From UBA4802 sp964509195 (GTDB lineage Bacteria > Spirochaetota > UBA4802 > UB4802), in the NCBI GenBank assembly GCA_964509195.1, contig CAZDWJ010000012.1:29566-93565 (forward strand): 64,000 bases of DNA, written 5' to 3'. The position numbers were made by a program, and so were the translations under genes. Shown here one piece after another: positions 45,414 through 54,597 of the stretch. Under the pieces are notes generated by a model, which saw nothing but the letters and a program-made list of their open reading frames with translations, was not told where the DNA came from and did not search any database. Within the stretch, counting starts at the first letter, position 1, and every line of letters starts with the position of its first letter.

Positions 45414-46496
45414 ATGGAAGATAGTGCAAAACGTTTAGAAGTTATAGTTGAATATATGGTTCCCGGTGCAACGCTTTCTGGTGACACCTTTGATTCAGAA
45501 AACAACTTTTTATATCCTGCCTACACTTTGTATACAGCTGATGTAATAGAACAACTCAAATCAAAAGGGATTAAAAGAATTTACTACACACCTGCAGCAA
45601 ACACAGATGCGACAGCGTTTACCCAAAAAGCAAAAGATATATGGGAATCCTTATTTGAAGCTATCAGAAACAATGCAAGGCCTGACATAAAGCAATCTAA
45701 AGATTTTGTATTATCACTGCACAACTATGTTAAACAAAACAAGGATCGTTTCCTTTATTTAATGAAGATAAAAGATTATGATGACTATACCTTTACGCAT
45801 TCAGTCAATGTGGGAATCCTTGCCATGACAATGGCATCCAAGCACGGGCTTGAAGATAGATTAGTGAGAGAAATTGGCCTTGGTGCATTTCTGCATGATG
45901 TTGGAAAATTAATGATTCCAATAGAGATACTTAATAAGAAACAAAAGCTGACGGATGGTGAATTTGACCTTATTAAAAAGCACCCCGAATATGGATATGA
46001 GTATGTGGCAAAACACGACCACATCCCTCCCAATGCGCTTGATGTAATACTGCATCATCATGAAAATTATAATGGGAAAGGATACCCGCACGGGTATCAG
46101 GATGAGGAAATTCCAATAGGGGCACGAATAACTTCAATTTGCGATGTGTATGATGCACTCATCACTGCACGGCCATATAAACGAGCATATTCATCGCGTG
46201 AAGCAATACTTACAATTATGAAAGAATCCAGGAGCAAGTTCAATCCGGTTCTGGTTTCACGGTTTGTGCGTGATATGACGCCGATTTTGCAAAAGGAACC
46301 ATTGATACCAGTTGGTACGCTGGTACTGCTAACCACTGGCGAAGTGGCTCAGGTTGAGGAATTGCATTCAACCGGAGATCTGCGTCCCATAGTAAAAATA
46401 TTGACTAATGACAAGCAGCAGAAGATTGCACGCCCCTTTACTGTTGACCTTACTCTTGACGGTACACGGTCGGTTAAAAGAATTCTCCCACGGTAA
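45414..46496 (+). CDS. HD-GYP domain c-di-GMP phosphodiesterase
   Basis: The 360-residue protein has a DUF3391-like N-terminal region (residues 1-~110) and an HD-GYP domain (~115-300). Catalytic motifs are complete: GAFLHDVGKLMIP (HD), KKHPEYGYEYV, HHHENYNGKGYPHG (the GYP motif) and ICDVYDALITARPYK. HD-GYP enzymes break c-di-GMP to GMP. The only other likely c-di-GMP user here is the PelD-like protein, 20 kb away. It may lower the signal that controls it, an inference. Confidence 0.93.
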   Translation: MEDSAKRLEVIVEYMVPGATLSGDTFDSENNFLYPAYTLYTADVIEQLKSKGIKRIYYTPAANTDATAFTQKAKDIWESLFEAIRNNARPDIKQSKDFVLSLHNYVKQNKDRFLYLMKIKDYDDYTFTHSVNVGILAMTMASKHGLEDRLVREIGLGAFLHDVGKLMIPIEILNKKQKLTDGEFDLIKKHPEYGYEYVAKHDHIPPNALDVILHHHENYNGKGYPHGYQDEEIPIGARITSICDVYDALITARPYKRAYSSREAILTIMKESRSKFNPVLVSRFVRDMTPILQKEPLIPVGTLVLLTTGEVAQVEELHSTGDLRPIVKILTNDKQQKIARPFTVDLTLDGTRSVKRILPR

Positions 46497-46655
46497 TGGT
46501 GTTGAGATAGCTCATTGGGGAAGGCCAAATATAGCAATAAGAATACGTATAATAGTAAAACCAATACTCATAAACCATTGAAGCTACGTACATCGCTTTA
46601 TAATGGTTTCGAATCGTGTTTTGATTGCTTCAAAGCGGGCTTTTTTAAATTTCTT

Positions 46656-46844
46656 TTAAGGCTTTGATTTCTTCTTCAACGCTGATAATTCTTTTTTATA
46701 AGGCTTAACTCTTTTACTTGCAACTTGCTTTGACGCGAAAAAAACTTCAATATTGGACTTTACTCCGTCCTTTTTAACGGTTTTGATAAGAGGTGTCAAT
46801 TCCTCTTTGAGCTGGGTAATAGCATTGTGAGTATTACTATTCAT
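46656..46844 (-). CDS. Lysine-rich 62-residue protein
   Basis: The frame starts MNSNTHNAITQLKEELTPL and ends KKELSALKKKSKP. It is a basic, probably helical protein of unknown family. No good ribosome site precedes the ATG, so expression is doubtful. An inverted repeat (AAACCATT/AATGGTTT, ~46571-46610) lies downstream and might end its transcript. Confidence 0.4.
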   Translation of the reverse strand: MNSNTHNAITQLKEELTPLIKTVKKDGVKSNIEVFFASKQVASKRVKPYKKELSALKKKSKP

Positions 46845-46963
46845 CTGTGACTTAAGTATGGTTAATATATTTTTATAATACCGGGAAACAAGATTAATGT
46901 ACTAATATAAATGAAAGATGTGTTAATAGAAATTTATAAAACTTGTCTTTGTTGGTAATGCAG

Positions 46964-47593
46964 TTATTGTGAGACAATAGCGTGTAGTGCATCGTACATA
47001 AAGAATATGCCAAATGCATACAGCATTATCACTGTAATAATACCTACTGCTATTTTAAATTTCTTCCCTATGAACGAAGCTCCTGCGTATGAGATGGTTG
47101 ATAATACAAAAAGCCAGATGTAATCACAGGCAAGGTGGAGAACCGAAAAGATGGTTAACCCAACTGTACCAAATACAAAAGCTTTCTGTATAAGTGACAG
47201 CCCTATAGTTAACCACCACACATAAAAATAAGGATTGAATGCTGAAAGTACTATACCATCGATTAATGGTGTGTAAGACTGTATGGTATCATTATTTTTC
47301 TTTATGCTTTTAAGTGTTAATGTGGCAAGTATGCATAACACAATACTTCCTGCCAGTGTTATATAGGTGGTAATATCAGCAAATTGTGTAATAAATGTAA
47401 TACCAAAAAATAATGCGATAATAACAGGGAGTTCGATAATTGCGTGACCGGTTGCAACCTTTACACCAGCAAAGCGAGAATGGGTGCCATGATTAATCGT
47501 TACAGCACTCATTGGCCCTGGAGCCATAACCCCTGAAAGAGATACAGTGAGTGTGATGAAAGCAAATTCAAAAAATGAAAGCTCTTCTGTCAT
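46964..47593 (-). CDS. LysE/RhtB-type amino-acid exporter
   Basis: The 209-residue protein has six membrane helices and the LysE motif GVMAPGPMSAVTINHGTHSR near the start. It probably exports an amino acid or similar small molecule. It is unlinked to its neighbours. A second, distinct LysE-type gene lies at 60717-61394. Confidence 0.88.
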   Translation of the reverse strand: MTEELSFFEFAFITLTVSLSGVMAPGPMSAVTINHGTHSRFAGVKVATGHAIIELPVIIALFFGITFITQFADITTYITLAGSIVLCILATLTLKSIKKNNDTIQSYTPLIDGIVLSAFNPYFYVWWLTIGLSLIQKAFVFGTVGLTIFSVLHLACDYIWLFVLSTISYAGASFIGKKFKIAVGIITVIMLYAFGIFFMYDALHAIVSQ

Positions 47594-47718
47594 GGTGTGT
47601 ATGGTAAAAAAACTTTGGTATTTTGCAAGGTATATTTTAGTTGATTTGAGAGTAAAAAGTCAGCCTGAACTCCAATTGCATACCGACAGGTTTGATTCAG
47701 TATCTCAATGAGAAATAG

Positions 47719-47853
47719 ATTACAGATCATTTACACAATGATGGCAAGTATGAGATTAAAGGTCAAGCCTGGAATGGTTATGGTACATTCCCTGCTACAA
47801 TTGGGCATATTACACAACACAAATTATGTAGTAAGACCACATACTGTATGTAA
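47719..47853 (+). pseudogene. Short gene remnant
   Basis: The frame from 47719 to TAA 47851-47853 reads HNDGKYEIKGQAWNGYGTFP then ATIGHIT. It has the feel of a strand-rich secreted domain, but no start, no upstream partner and no intact gene. Nothing else is seen in 47594-47956. Confidence 0.3.
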
Positions 47854-47956
47854 ATTCAAATTTAAATATATTTTAATTAAATTTTGTAAAGTTCAGCTTG
47901 ATTTTAATGTTATTTATGCTATAATAGTGTACGATGATTAATACAGGGTTATTACT

Positions 47957-48115
47957 ATGAAGAATGCACAATTATTCATCTACAGAGAATATGAAGAGCC
48001 TTTTGAATGTGCAACCCTGCCACAGATTGATGAGTGTGACAGGCTAGTCGCCGCTATCAAGTATTTTGGAGTTAGGATTCCAGCTGAAATATTTGATGAA
48101 GATAGAGGCATATAA
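47957..48115 (+). CDS. 52-residue small acidic protein
   Basis: ATG 47957 starts MKNAQLFIYREYEEPFECAT and runs to TAA 48113-48115. It has no signal or membrane segment. The ribosome site is weak (AGGG 11 bases upstream). I know no family. Two Cys and several acidic residues are the only features of note. Confidence 0.45.
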   Translation: MKNAQLFIYREYEEPFECATLPQIDECDRLVAAIKYFGVRIPAEIFDEDRGI

Positions 48116-48231
48116 CTAAAAAATACATCATACATCATGCATTTTGATGTATAGTTCTTGACATTTATATATATCCCGCCAGCATACCTTCTTAATTAGT
48201 ATGTTACAAAAAAATATTGTGGCAGTTAAAC

Positions 48232-48882
48232 ATGCTTAAAATCTGTGCTATCAGTGATATCCACCGTGGATACAAAAATATTTATCGTTTACAGCCCCAG
48301 ATTGAATCCAGTGATGTCGTTATCATTGCCGGTGATTTAGCTCCTCTGAAGTGGTATACACGCTGGGATGCCTATAAAGGAGCTATCGCCCAAATAAATA
48401 AACCAGTACTTGCAGTTCATGGCAACTGGGATGGGGAAAAAATCCAGGAGTTTTTGGCACCGTATTCCATCCATGCTGGTTTTGCAATTGTGGAAGATGT
48501 TGGTTTTTTTGGTGTTGGTGGTTCCACAAAAACTCCATTGCATACACCGGTGGAATATACAGAAGAGCAAATATATAATTTCCTGTGCAGAGGTTTTGAA
48601 CATATAAAAAAACAGCATATTAAAGTGCTGGTATCGCATAATCCACCAAAAAATGTGTGTGATAAAACCATTTTTAGAACACATGCAGGTAGTAATGCAA
48701 TTGCTCAATTCTGTCAGGACAATAGTATAGATTTATGTATTTGTGGGCATATTCATGAAGCCCATGGGGTTGCCAAGCTTGGTAATACAACAGTGGTGAA
48801 TGCCGGCACATTTAAAAGTGGTTACTATGCGTCAATACTAGTGGCGCGCAATGGCGTTGAAGCTACCGTTAAGAGATTATAG
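48232..48882 (+). CDS. Calcineurin-like metallophosphoesterase
   Basis: The 216-residue cytoplasmic phosphoesterase starts at ATG 48232 (MLKICAISDIHRGYK). The metal-site motifs are DIHRG, IIAGDLAP, HGNWD, VLVSHNPP and CGHIHEAHG, which is the full set for the two-metal fold. The small size and lack of a lid domain match YfcE-like or UPF0046-like members. The substrate is unknown. The other strand carries the AcuC-like gene, ending five bases away. Confidence 0.9.
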   Translation: MLKICAISDIHRGYKNIYRLQPQIESSDVVIIAGDLAPLKWYTRWDAYKGAIAQINKPVLAVHGNWDGEKIQEFLAPYSIHAGFAIVEDVGFFGVGGSTKTPLHTPVEYTEEQIYNFLCRGFEHIKKQHIKVLVSHNPPKNVCDKTIFRTHAGSNAIAQFCQDNSIDLCICGHIHEAHGVAKLGNTTVVNAGTFKSGYYASILVARNGVEATVKRL

Positions 48883-48887
48883 ATGAA

Positions 48888-50009
48888 TTATAGTTTGTGA
48901 ATGGGGAATACCATCTGTTTAATATAATCCACCACATCTCGTGCATAGGCAAAGCATTGTTCTTTTGTTAATCCGCCTATGTGATAAGGATTATCGTAAA
49001 GAGAACCTGCATCCATTTCGGGGCCATACATCATTCCGCCTATAACTCCCATGAAATTATCCATTGGCTTTATTCCGGCAAATGTTGCCCAGGCTAATGT
49101 CCACAGAGCTGTCGTTTTATATAGATTATAACCACCGCCTCCTGTGCCAAGTATCTTTGGAGAATATTGTTTAATAATGTGTAACACTTTTTCATAGCCA
49201 TTGCTAGTGAGGTTGAGATGTGCTAACGGATCATCCTTGTGGCTGTCACCACCAACCTGAACGCACACTATATCAGGCTTAAAGCTTTGCATCAATGGCG
49301 GTACAATCTCTTCAAATGCATACACAAAAATTTCATCATCAGTGTCTTTTAAAAGGGGGATGTTAACATTGTAACCATATCCTGGTCCCTGGCCAATTTC
49401 ATTTTCAAAACCAGTACCGGGAAATAAAAACTGACCACTCTCGTGGATGGATATGGTTAGTACACGGTTATCATCATAAAAAGCACTCTGGACGCCATCG
49501 CCGTGATGTACATCAATATCTATATATGCACATGTAAATCCTTTATTGACAAGATACTGCAATGCGATGGCTACATCGTTTATGTAGCAGAAGCCTTCGG
49601 CGTGATCACGCATGGCATGGTGGAAACCACCAATAGGATTAAATGCAAATGTTACATCGGTTTCTGCCAGTTTTTTTGCACCAAGGAAAGTACCGCCGGA
49701 AGCATGCAGTGAAAAGCTATATACGCCTTTAAAGATAGGATTGTCGTGTGTTCCCAGACCGTATGTTAAAAGATTTATATCAAACTCCCCATGCTCGCAG
49801 GTTTTAAGTGCCTGTATGTAATCAGGAGTATGAAATAGGTACAGTAAATCTTCTTCTAAGAAAGGATGTTCAAGTATTTGAGTATCTTCAAGTAATCCAT
49901 ATCGGTTTAATAAATCCATCATCTGTTTAGCGCGCATTGGCTTAAAAGGGTGAGTTGGTGAATATTCAACCTGTGCCAGTTCTTCTGAATAAAAAAAGAT
50001 ATTTTTCAT
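48888..50009 (-). CDS. acuC: AcuC-type acetoin utilisation / histone deacetylase family protein
   Basis: The 373-residue protein is a class I-like deacetylase. It has FNPIGGFHHAMRDHAEGFCY (catalytic His pair), AYIDIDVHHGDGVQSAFYDD (zinc Asp and His), CVQVGGDSHKDDPLAHLNLT and GTGGGGYNLYKTTALWTLAW (catalytic Tyr). The length agrees with B. subtilis AcuC (387), which deacetylates acetyl-CoA synthetase. Here the synthetase in the window is the ADP-forming type, so the target is open. Confidence 0.9.
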   Translation of the reverse strand: MKNIFFYSEELAQVEYSPTHPFKPMRAKQMMDLLNRYGLLEDTQILEHPFLEEDLLYLFHTPDYIQALKTCEHGEFDINLLTYGLGTHDNPIFKGVYSFSLHASGGTFLGAKKLAETDVTFAFNPIGGFHHAMRDHAEGFCYINDVAIALQYLVNKGFTCAYIDIDVHHGDGVQSAFYDDNRVLTISIHESGQFLFPGTGFENEIGQGPGYGYNVNIPLLKDTDDEIFVYAFEEIVPPLMQSFKPDIVCVQVGGDSHKDDPLAHLNLTSNGYEKVLHIIKQYSPKILGTGGGGYNLYKTTALWTLAWATFAGIKPMDNFMGVIGGMMYGPEMDAGSLYDNPYHIGGLTKEQCFAYARDVVDYIKQMVFPIHKL

Positions 50010-50315
50010 GTTGGCAATCCTTTATACACAAGCTAATGCCACAATTATTGCCTGTATGCAATAAATCAAGCTATTTTAATAAATCTTATTTTATTTCTAA
50101 AACTTAGATGTACTGGTATTAAATAATATCGTTAAAAAGAAATTGCTCACGGTAGAGATTTATAGTTGTGCAAATAGGAAAAAATAGGCAGATAAAGGGT
50201 TGTCCAGAACCAGGATTTCATTGGGATAGGTTTGATTCGAGATAGTGGTGGAGGAAAGATCACGTGTTGTGGCCGCAATTACTGTGAAATTCTATTTCTT
50301 AAAAAAGGCGTTAGC
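50010..50315. other. Gap without gene
   Basis: About 306 bases upstream of the WD40-caspase remnant and the acuC start. I see no convincing gene, terminator or RNA. Confidence 0.45.
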
Positions 50316-51917
50316 ATGGTTATTCTTCTTCACACATACGCTCAGACTATTGATAATCCATAGGTTGTTGTTCAATTAGGGCATAGTGAATGGATAACTT
50401 CAATAGCTGTTCCCCCTGATGGCAAATTGCTTGTTTCAGGGAGCGGTGACACTACTGTGCGATTGTGGGATGTTACCAGTGGGCAATGTACAAAAACATT
50501 TGCCGGACATTCAGACAAAGTGCATCCTGCTACATTTTCACCTGATGGCGCAACTGTGGTATCGGGAAGTGCTGATACTACAATTAAGTTCTGGAATATA
50601 CACACGTATCAGCCTATCAAAACGATACATACACATACATATGTGATATCGCTGGCAGTATCAAAGGATAATAAATATTTAGTTTCAGGTGGCAAAGTTT
50701 GCAAGATACGAAAATGGGATATTGGCGGTAAGGAGATAGCTCAATGTATAGCTACAGCTAATGGAGAGTGGGCTGTGGTAACTCCCGATAACTATTACTT
50801 TTGTAATAAGGCATCGCTTGGCAGTATCCATTGTGTTAAAAGCTTAAAAGTATTTGTATTTGATCAGTTTGACCTGCAATTCAACCGCCCCGACATTATA
50901 CTGGATCGACTAGGGAAAGCGCATCAGAATTTGATTATGGCATACCATAAAGCTTATGAAAAGCGGTTGCGCAAAATGGGCTTTGATCCGTCACGGTTTG
51001 AAAAGGAGTTTACATTTAATGTTCCACTGATAGCTATCAGTATGCCGCAAAGTGGACTAATTGAAACAGATAAACCAAATTATCCCATCAAGATTACAGC
51101 TCAGGATAATCTTTATATACTTGAACGAATATTTGTAAAAGTCAATGGGGTTCCTCTCTGGGGTGTAAAAGGAAAACTGCTGGAAGTCAAAAGTAAAACG
51201 GTACATCAAACATTGAGCATTCCACTATCCACTGGCAATAATGCAATAGCTATATCAGTGCTCAACGAAAAAGGAGTGGAATCACTAGCTGAAAGACTTG
51301 ATGTGCTGTATACACCACATAAACCATCAAAAACAAATGTATACATAGTAACTATCGGCACATCAAAATTTAAACAGGAAGAATATAATCTGATCTATGC
51401 AGATAAAGATGCGCAGGATATTGTAAAACTTTTTTAAGCTAAAAAAAGATAAGTTTAGTGCAATAAAGGTCTTTTCATTTCTAAACGAAAATGCCATTCA
51501 GGAGAACTTGATAAAGATGAAAGGTAACTTGAAGCTATGCAGGGTAAATTAGATACATACGTAAAATCACGAGGATTTGCTGTGCTTAAAACTAAAGAAA
51601 ATGCAATAGGATTACGTAATAGCTTTGAATTAATGAAGGAATTGTTTGCAGATTGACGAAGGAATAATAGAGCAGTAGTAATTTCATCTGCAGGCGGAAA
51701 AGAATATGCCTATTAATCTGCTAAATGGAAAAACGGTGTATTTACCTTTTGCATTATAGATGGATTAACCATGAAAAAAGCAGATAGCAATAAAGATGGT
51801 AGTACGGTATCTGAACTTATGAATTATGTGGCACAACGAACACGTGATCTGACAGCTGGAAGGCAAAACCCAACAAGCTGCAAAGAAAATGTGAAAATTG
51901 ATATAAAGATATGGTAG
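50316..51917 (+). pseudogene. WD40-caspase (peptidase C14) fusion, broken
   Basis: ATG 50316 begins a short signal-like sequence; an in-frame TAG follows at 50361-50363. The frame then stays open to 51437 with two or three WD40 repeats (IAVPPDGKLLVSGSGDTTVR) and a linker of ~200 residues. It enters a caspase-like domain (NVYIVTIGTSKFKQEE...) and stops. After a shift, fragments continue: CHSGELDKDER (the catalytic-Cys motif at 51492), KSRGFAVLKTKENAIGL, ISSAGGKEYAY, FCIIDGLTMKKADSNKDG and a final TSCKENVKIDIKIW ending at TAG 51915-51917. Several stops and frameshifts show it is a pseudogene. The region with the catalytic His is missing. Confidence 0.8.
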
Positions 51918-52001
51918 AGCACGCTAAAAACAACAATTAACCCCAAAGAATTAGTATTTAAAAAAATCATCCAGTCGGTATAAAAATAATTGAAAAAATA
52001 A

Positions 52002-52058
52002 TTGACTTTTTAAGCTCAGTTTAGATAATAATACCATATAGTCGGTATATTATAGGGG
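52002..52058 (+). promoter_or_regulatory. Lipase promoter with inverted repeat
   Basis: TTGACT (52002-52007), 16 bases and GATAAT (52024-52029) resemble a promoter. ATACC-N8-GGTAT at ~52031-52048 is an inverted repeat covering the predicted start, and AGTCGGTAT occurs again at ~51973. Together they form a candidate operator. GGGGGG lies just before the ATG of the lipase. Confidence 0.45.
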
Positions 52059-52064
52059 GGCATT

Positions 52065-53177
52065 ATGAAAAGAGGTTTGCTATTATTAGCAGTATTGATT
52101 TTTAGTGTTGCTCTGACCCCATATGGGGTTTTTGCTGCAGTACCACGCACAACGTATCCAGTAGTTTTTGCTCATGGTATGGCTGGATTTGACAATATTT
52201 TAGGATATGATTACTGGGGCGACGATTATGGTGTATTTGTAGGCGATCCCTGTGATGAATTTTTAGAAGTGACATGTAACGGCAATATTGACAGTGGTCA
52301 AAAATCATTTATTGCACAGGTACAACCTTTCCATTCTTCTGAATACCGCGGAACACAGCTAGCTAATCAGATTGAAAGCTATATGGCTACAAGTGGTGCA
52401 CAGTACGTTAATCTTGTAGGGCACTCACAGGGTGGATTAGATTTAAGAAAAGCAGCAAAAGTACTGTATCAGAGAAAAGGTTACACTGTAGTCAAAGTTG
52501 CACTTTCCATTTCTTCGCCGCATCGCGGATCACCTGTAGCAAAATACATCTTAGATTTAGGACCGGGTGTTACGAGTGTATTGAATGCACTTGCAACCAT
52601 TTATGGCAATGTTGTGTATAGAGCTGGTAATGATTGTTACGCAGCTGCCAAACAGATGGTGTATAATGATTACAGTGCAAGCGATGGTGTCACGACGGGC
52701 ATGAAAGTATTTAACAATTCTTATCCTGTCAGTTCAACATATGCAGTGCGATATGTTTCGATTATAACAGCACAAACAGGTTTGGATGTAAATCCTGCAT
52801 TATTCCTGCTACGCAACGGTTTTTACAATATTGATGGTGATGGCTACTGTACTGATGACTGCGATAATGATGGGGCTGCTGGTATGGGGAATGGTACCCG
52901 TACAGATTTAGATGATGATGGGCTTGTAGGAATTAATTCACAGCAGATGGGATTCAGATTAAAGTTGAATGAGGTATTTCTTGGACAGGATTATCTTACA
53001 ACAAATACAACGTTAGGATCTGTCACCAGCATAAATTATCCTAACAGTGCACAAATGACATCTAATAATGATATAGTGGTCCAGGACCATTTAGATGTAA
53101 TTGGTGTAGGTCCTGATATGTTTGATGAAATGGAATTCTATGCAGCAGTGTTTGATTATATAGCCTATTACGATTGA
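52065..53177 (+). CDS. Secreted triacylglycerol lipase (family I.1/I.2 type)
   Basis: The 370-residue protein has a signal peptide (residues 1-~24, ending VFAA). The mature part is an alpha/beta hydrolase: PVVFAHGMAGFD (oxyanion His-Gly), VNLVGHSQGGLD with Ser121, DDDGLVGINSQQMG with the catalytic Asp region and DHLDVIGVG with the His and calcium Asp (like Pseudomonas lipases). An insertion near ~262-285, DGDGYCTDDCDNDG, has the DxDxDG calcium-binding pattern. Five cysteines suggest at least one disulfide. Family I.1/I.2 lipases need a dedicated foldase, which is encoded next. A strong terminator follows the gene. Confidence 0.93.
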   Translation: MKRGLLLLAVLIFSVALTPYGVFAAVPRTTYPVVFAHGMAGFDNILGYDYWGDDYGVFVGDPCDEFLEVTCNGNIDSGQKSFIAQVQPFHSSEYRGTQLANQIESYMATSGAQYVNLVGHSQGGLDLRKAAKVLYQRKGYTVVKVALSISSPHRGSPVAKYILDLGPGVTSVLNALATIYGNVVYRAGNDCYAAAKQMVYNDYSASDGVTTGMKVFNNSYPVSSTYAVRYVSIITAQTGLDVNPALFLLRNGFYNIDGDGYCTDDCDNDGAAGMGNGTRTDLDDDGLVGINSQQMGFRLKLNEVFLGQDYLTTNTTLGSVTSINYPNSAQMTSNNDIVVQDHLDVIGVGPDMFDEMEFYAAVFDYIAYYD

Positions 53178-53207
53178 TAGCTATAGATAATTATCCATAT
53201 TTTAACA

Positions 53208-53244
53208 AAAAAATCCTTCTTCATTGCAGAAGAAGGATTTTTTT
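53208..53244 (+). terminator. Intrinsic terminator of the lipase gene
   Basis: AAATCCTTCTTC (53211-53222), loop ATTGCA, GAAGAAGGATTT (53229-53240), then T4. A perfect 12-bp stem with a T-run ends the lipase transcript 30 bases after its stop, so the foldase has its own promoter or reads through. Bases 53245-53562 hold no gene. Confidence 0.92.
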
Positions 53245-53562
53245 GCGGTTAAACAGAATAAAAATATAATTGAAAAAATAATGTGGTTGAAATTATTGTA
53301 AGGTAAAAAAGCTAACGATATAAATCATTATTTTTAAGGAGTGTTGCAAGTAACCGCGATATGGTCTCTTGATTGAACTCTGGGTGGGTAAATGCAAAGA
53401 AGGCAGTTGTACAAACAAGTAAAAGGGATTATAAATGTTAACGAATATGCTCTCATTTATTATAGTGGGTACATTTTAAAAGTTTTTTGATAGTCATTGT
53501 TATGGCACAAGTTTAGACCCCCAATAACATCCTTACATGATTTTTTAATAGGAGTGAAAATA

Positions 53563-54597
53563 ATGAGGAAAAAGTATTACTATGGTATAGCAAGTATCAT
53601 TATAATGATAGCTTTATATTTTCTGTTCTTTCATAAAGTTGACACCGTACAGTCACGAATTGATTACATTAAAAATGGTGGCGTTGTTCCACCAGTGAAT
53701 ATGTTGCTACAAGCATTCCAGGCTGATGAGGAATTACGGGCACGCCTGCAGGCTGACTTTGATATGCAGGATGTTGTACAGTATTTCAGAGATAAGTATG
53801 GGAAGACCATCCACCACAAACATACGCAGGTTATGCTTGTTGAAAAGCTTATGAGCTATCTTATGAAAATGTATCCTGATGACTGGGTGGTATATTTATA
53901 TGCAATGCTAAGAGAAATATTCCCTGGCATGGAAAATGAAATCTTTGATACGTTTGAAAAATTACATAAGTATACTACGTGGCTTAAGGAAAACAATGCT
54001 GATCTTGCCCAGTTGAGTTCTAAAGAGAAACGTGATGCTTTGTGGAAAAAACGATACGAAATCTTTGGCCAGGATGCAGAACAGGTATGGGAAGCAGAAA
54101 AACGAATTGAGCCCATTTATAATGCACTGGATACAATTAATGAAAGCAACATGCCTTTTAACCAGAAACTATCGCTATACAAACAGAGCATTCAGGAGGC
54201 ATATAAAACCAATACAGAAAATTTTGTTAAACGCAAGCAACAGGAGCTTATGAATACATTTCTTGATTTAGAAAGTGTTCAGAAAGATCTTGGAGCAATG
54301 ACCCCACAGGAACGCAAAGAAAGTTTAAAGGAAGTTCGTAAGGCTATGGGCCTTGATAGTGAAGCATTAAAACGCTGGGAGGAACTTGATCAAATACGCG
54401 ATCAGCGATGGGATGCAGGCATGCAGTATATGCAGCAGCGTTCAGAGCTTGAAAAGAAATATAAAGGCCAGGAGCTTGACAAACAATTAGATAGCTTGCG
54501 CATAAAATATTTTAGCAATGAGGCTGAAACAATAAAGAATGAAGAAGAAAGTGGATATTTTAGATTTTCGCAACCACGTAAATATGGATTGGAATAA
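53563..54597 (+). CDS. lifO: Lipase foldase (LifO-type lipase chaperone)
   Basis: The 344-residue protein starts at ATG 53563 after AGGAGTG. An N-terminal membrane anchor (KYYYGIASIIIMIALYFLFF) is followed by a long, almost all-helical periplasmic part. The family pattern KKRYEIFGQDAEQVWEAEKR (LifO IFG-A signature) and KDLGAMTPQERKESLKEVRK with LKRWEELDQIRDQRWDAGMQ match the lipase chaperone family. It has no RXFF-type motif that I can place. LifO embraces the secreted lipase and folds it in the periplasm. This fits the lipase upstream exactly. Length agrees with the family (~340). Confidence 0.88.
   Translation: MRKKYYYGIASIIIMIALYFLFFHKVDTVQSRIDYIKNGGVVPPVNMLLQAFQADEELRARLQADFDMQDVVQYFRDKYGKTIHHKHTQVMLVEKLMSYLMKMYPDDWVVYLYAMLREIFPGMENEIFDTFEKLHKYTTWLKENNADLAQLSSKEKRDALWKKRYEIFGQDAEQVWEAEKRIEPIYNALDTINESNMPFNQKLSLYKQSIQEAYKTNTENFVKRKQQELMNTFLDLESVQKDLGAMTPQERKESLKEVRKAMGLDSEALKRWEELDQIRDQRWDAGMQYMQQRSELEKKYKGQELDKQLDSLRIKYFSNEAETIKNEEESGYFRFSQPRKYGLE

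Noticed and set aside
47708..47941. A 77-residue plus-strand frame
   Set aside because: Its composition is not protein-like and a neighbouring frame (47719-47853) reads better as a gene remnant.
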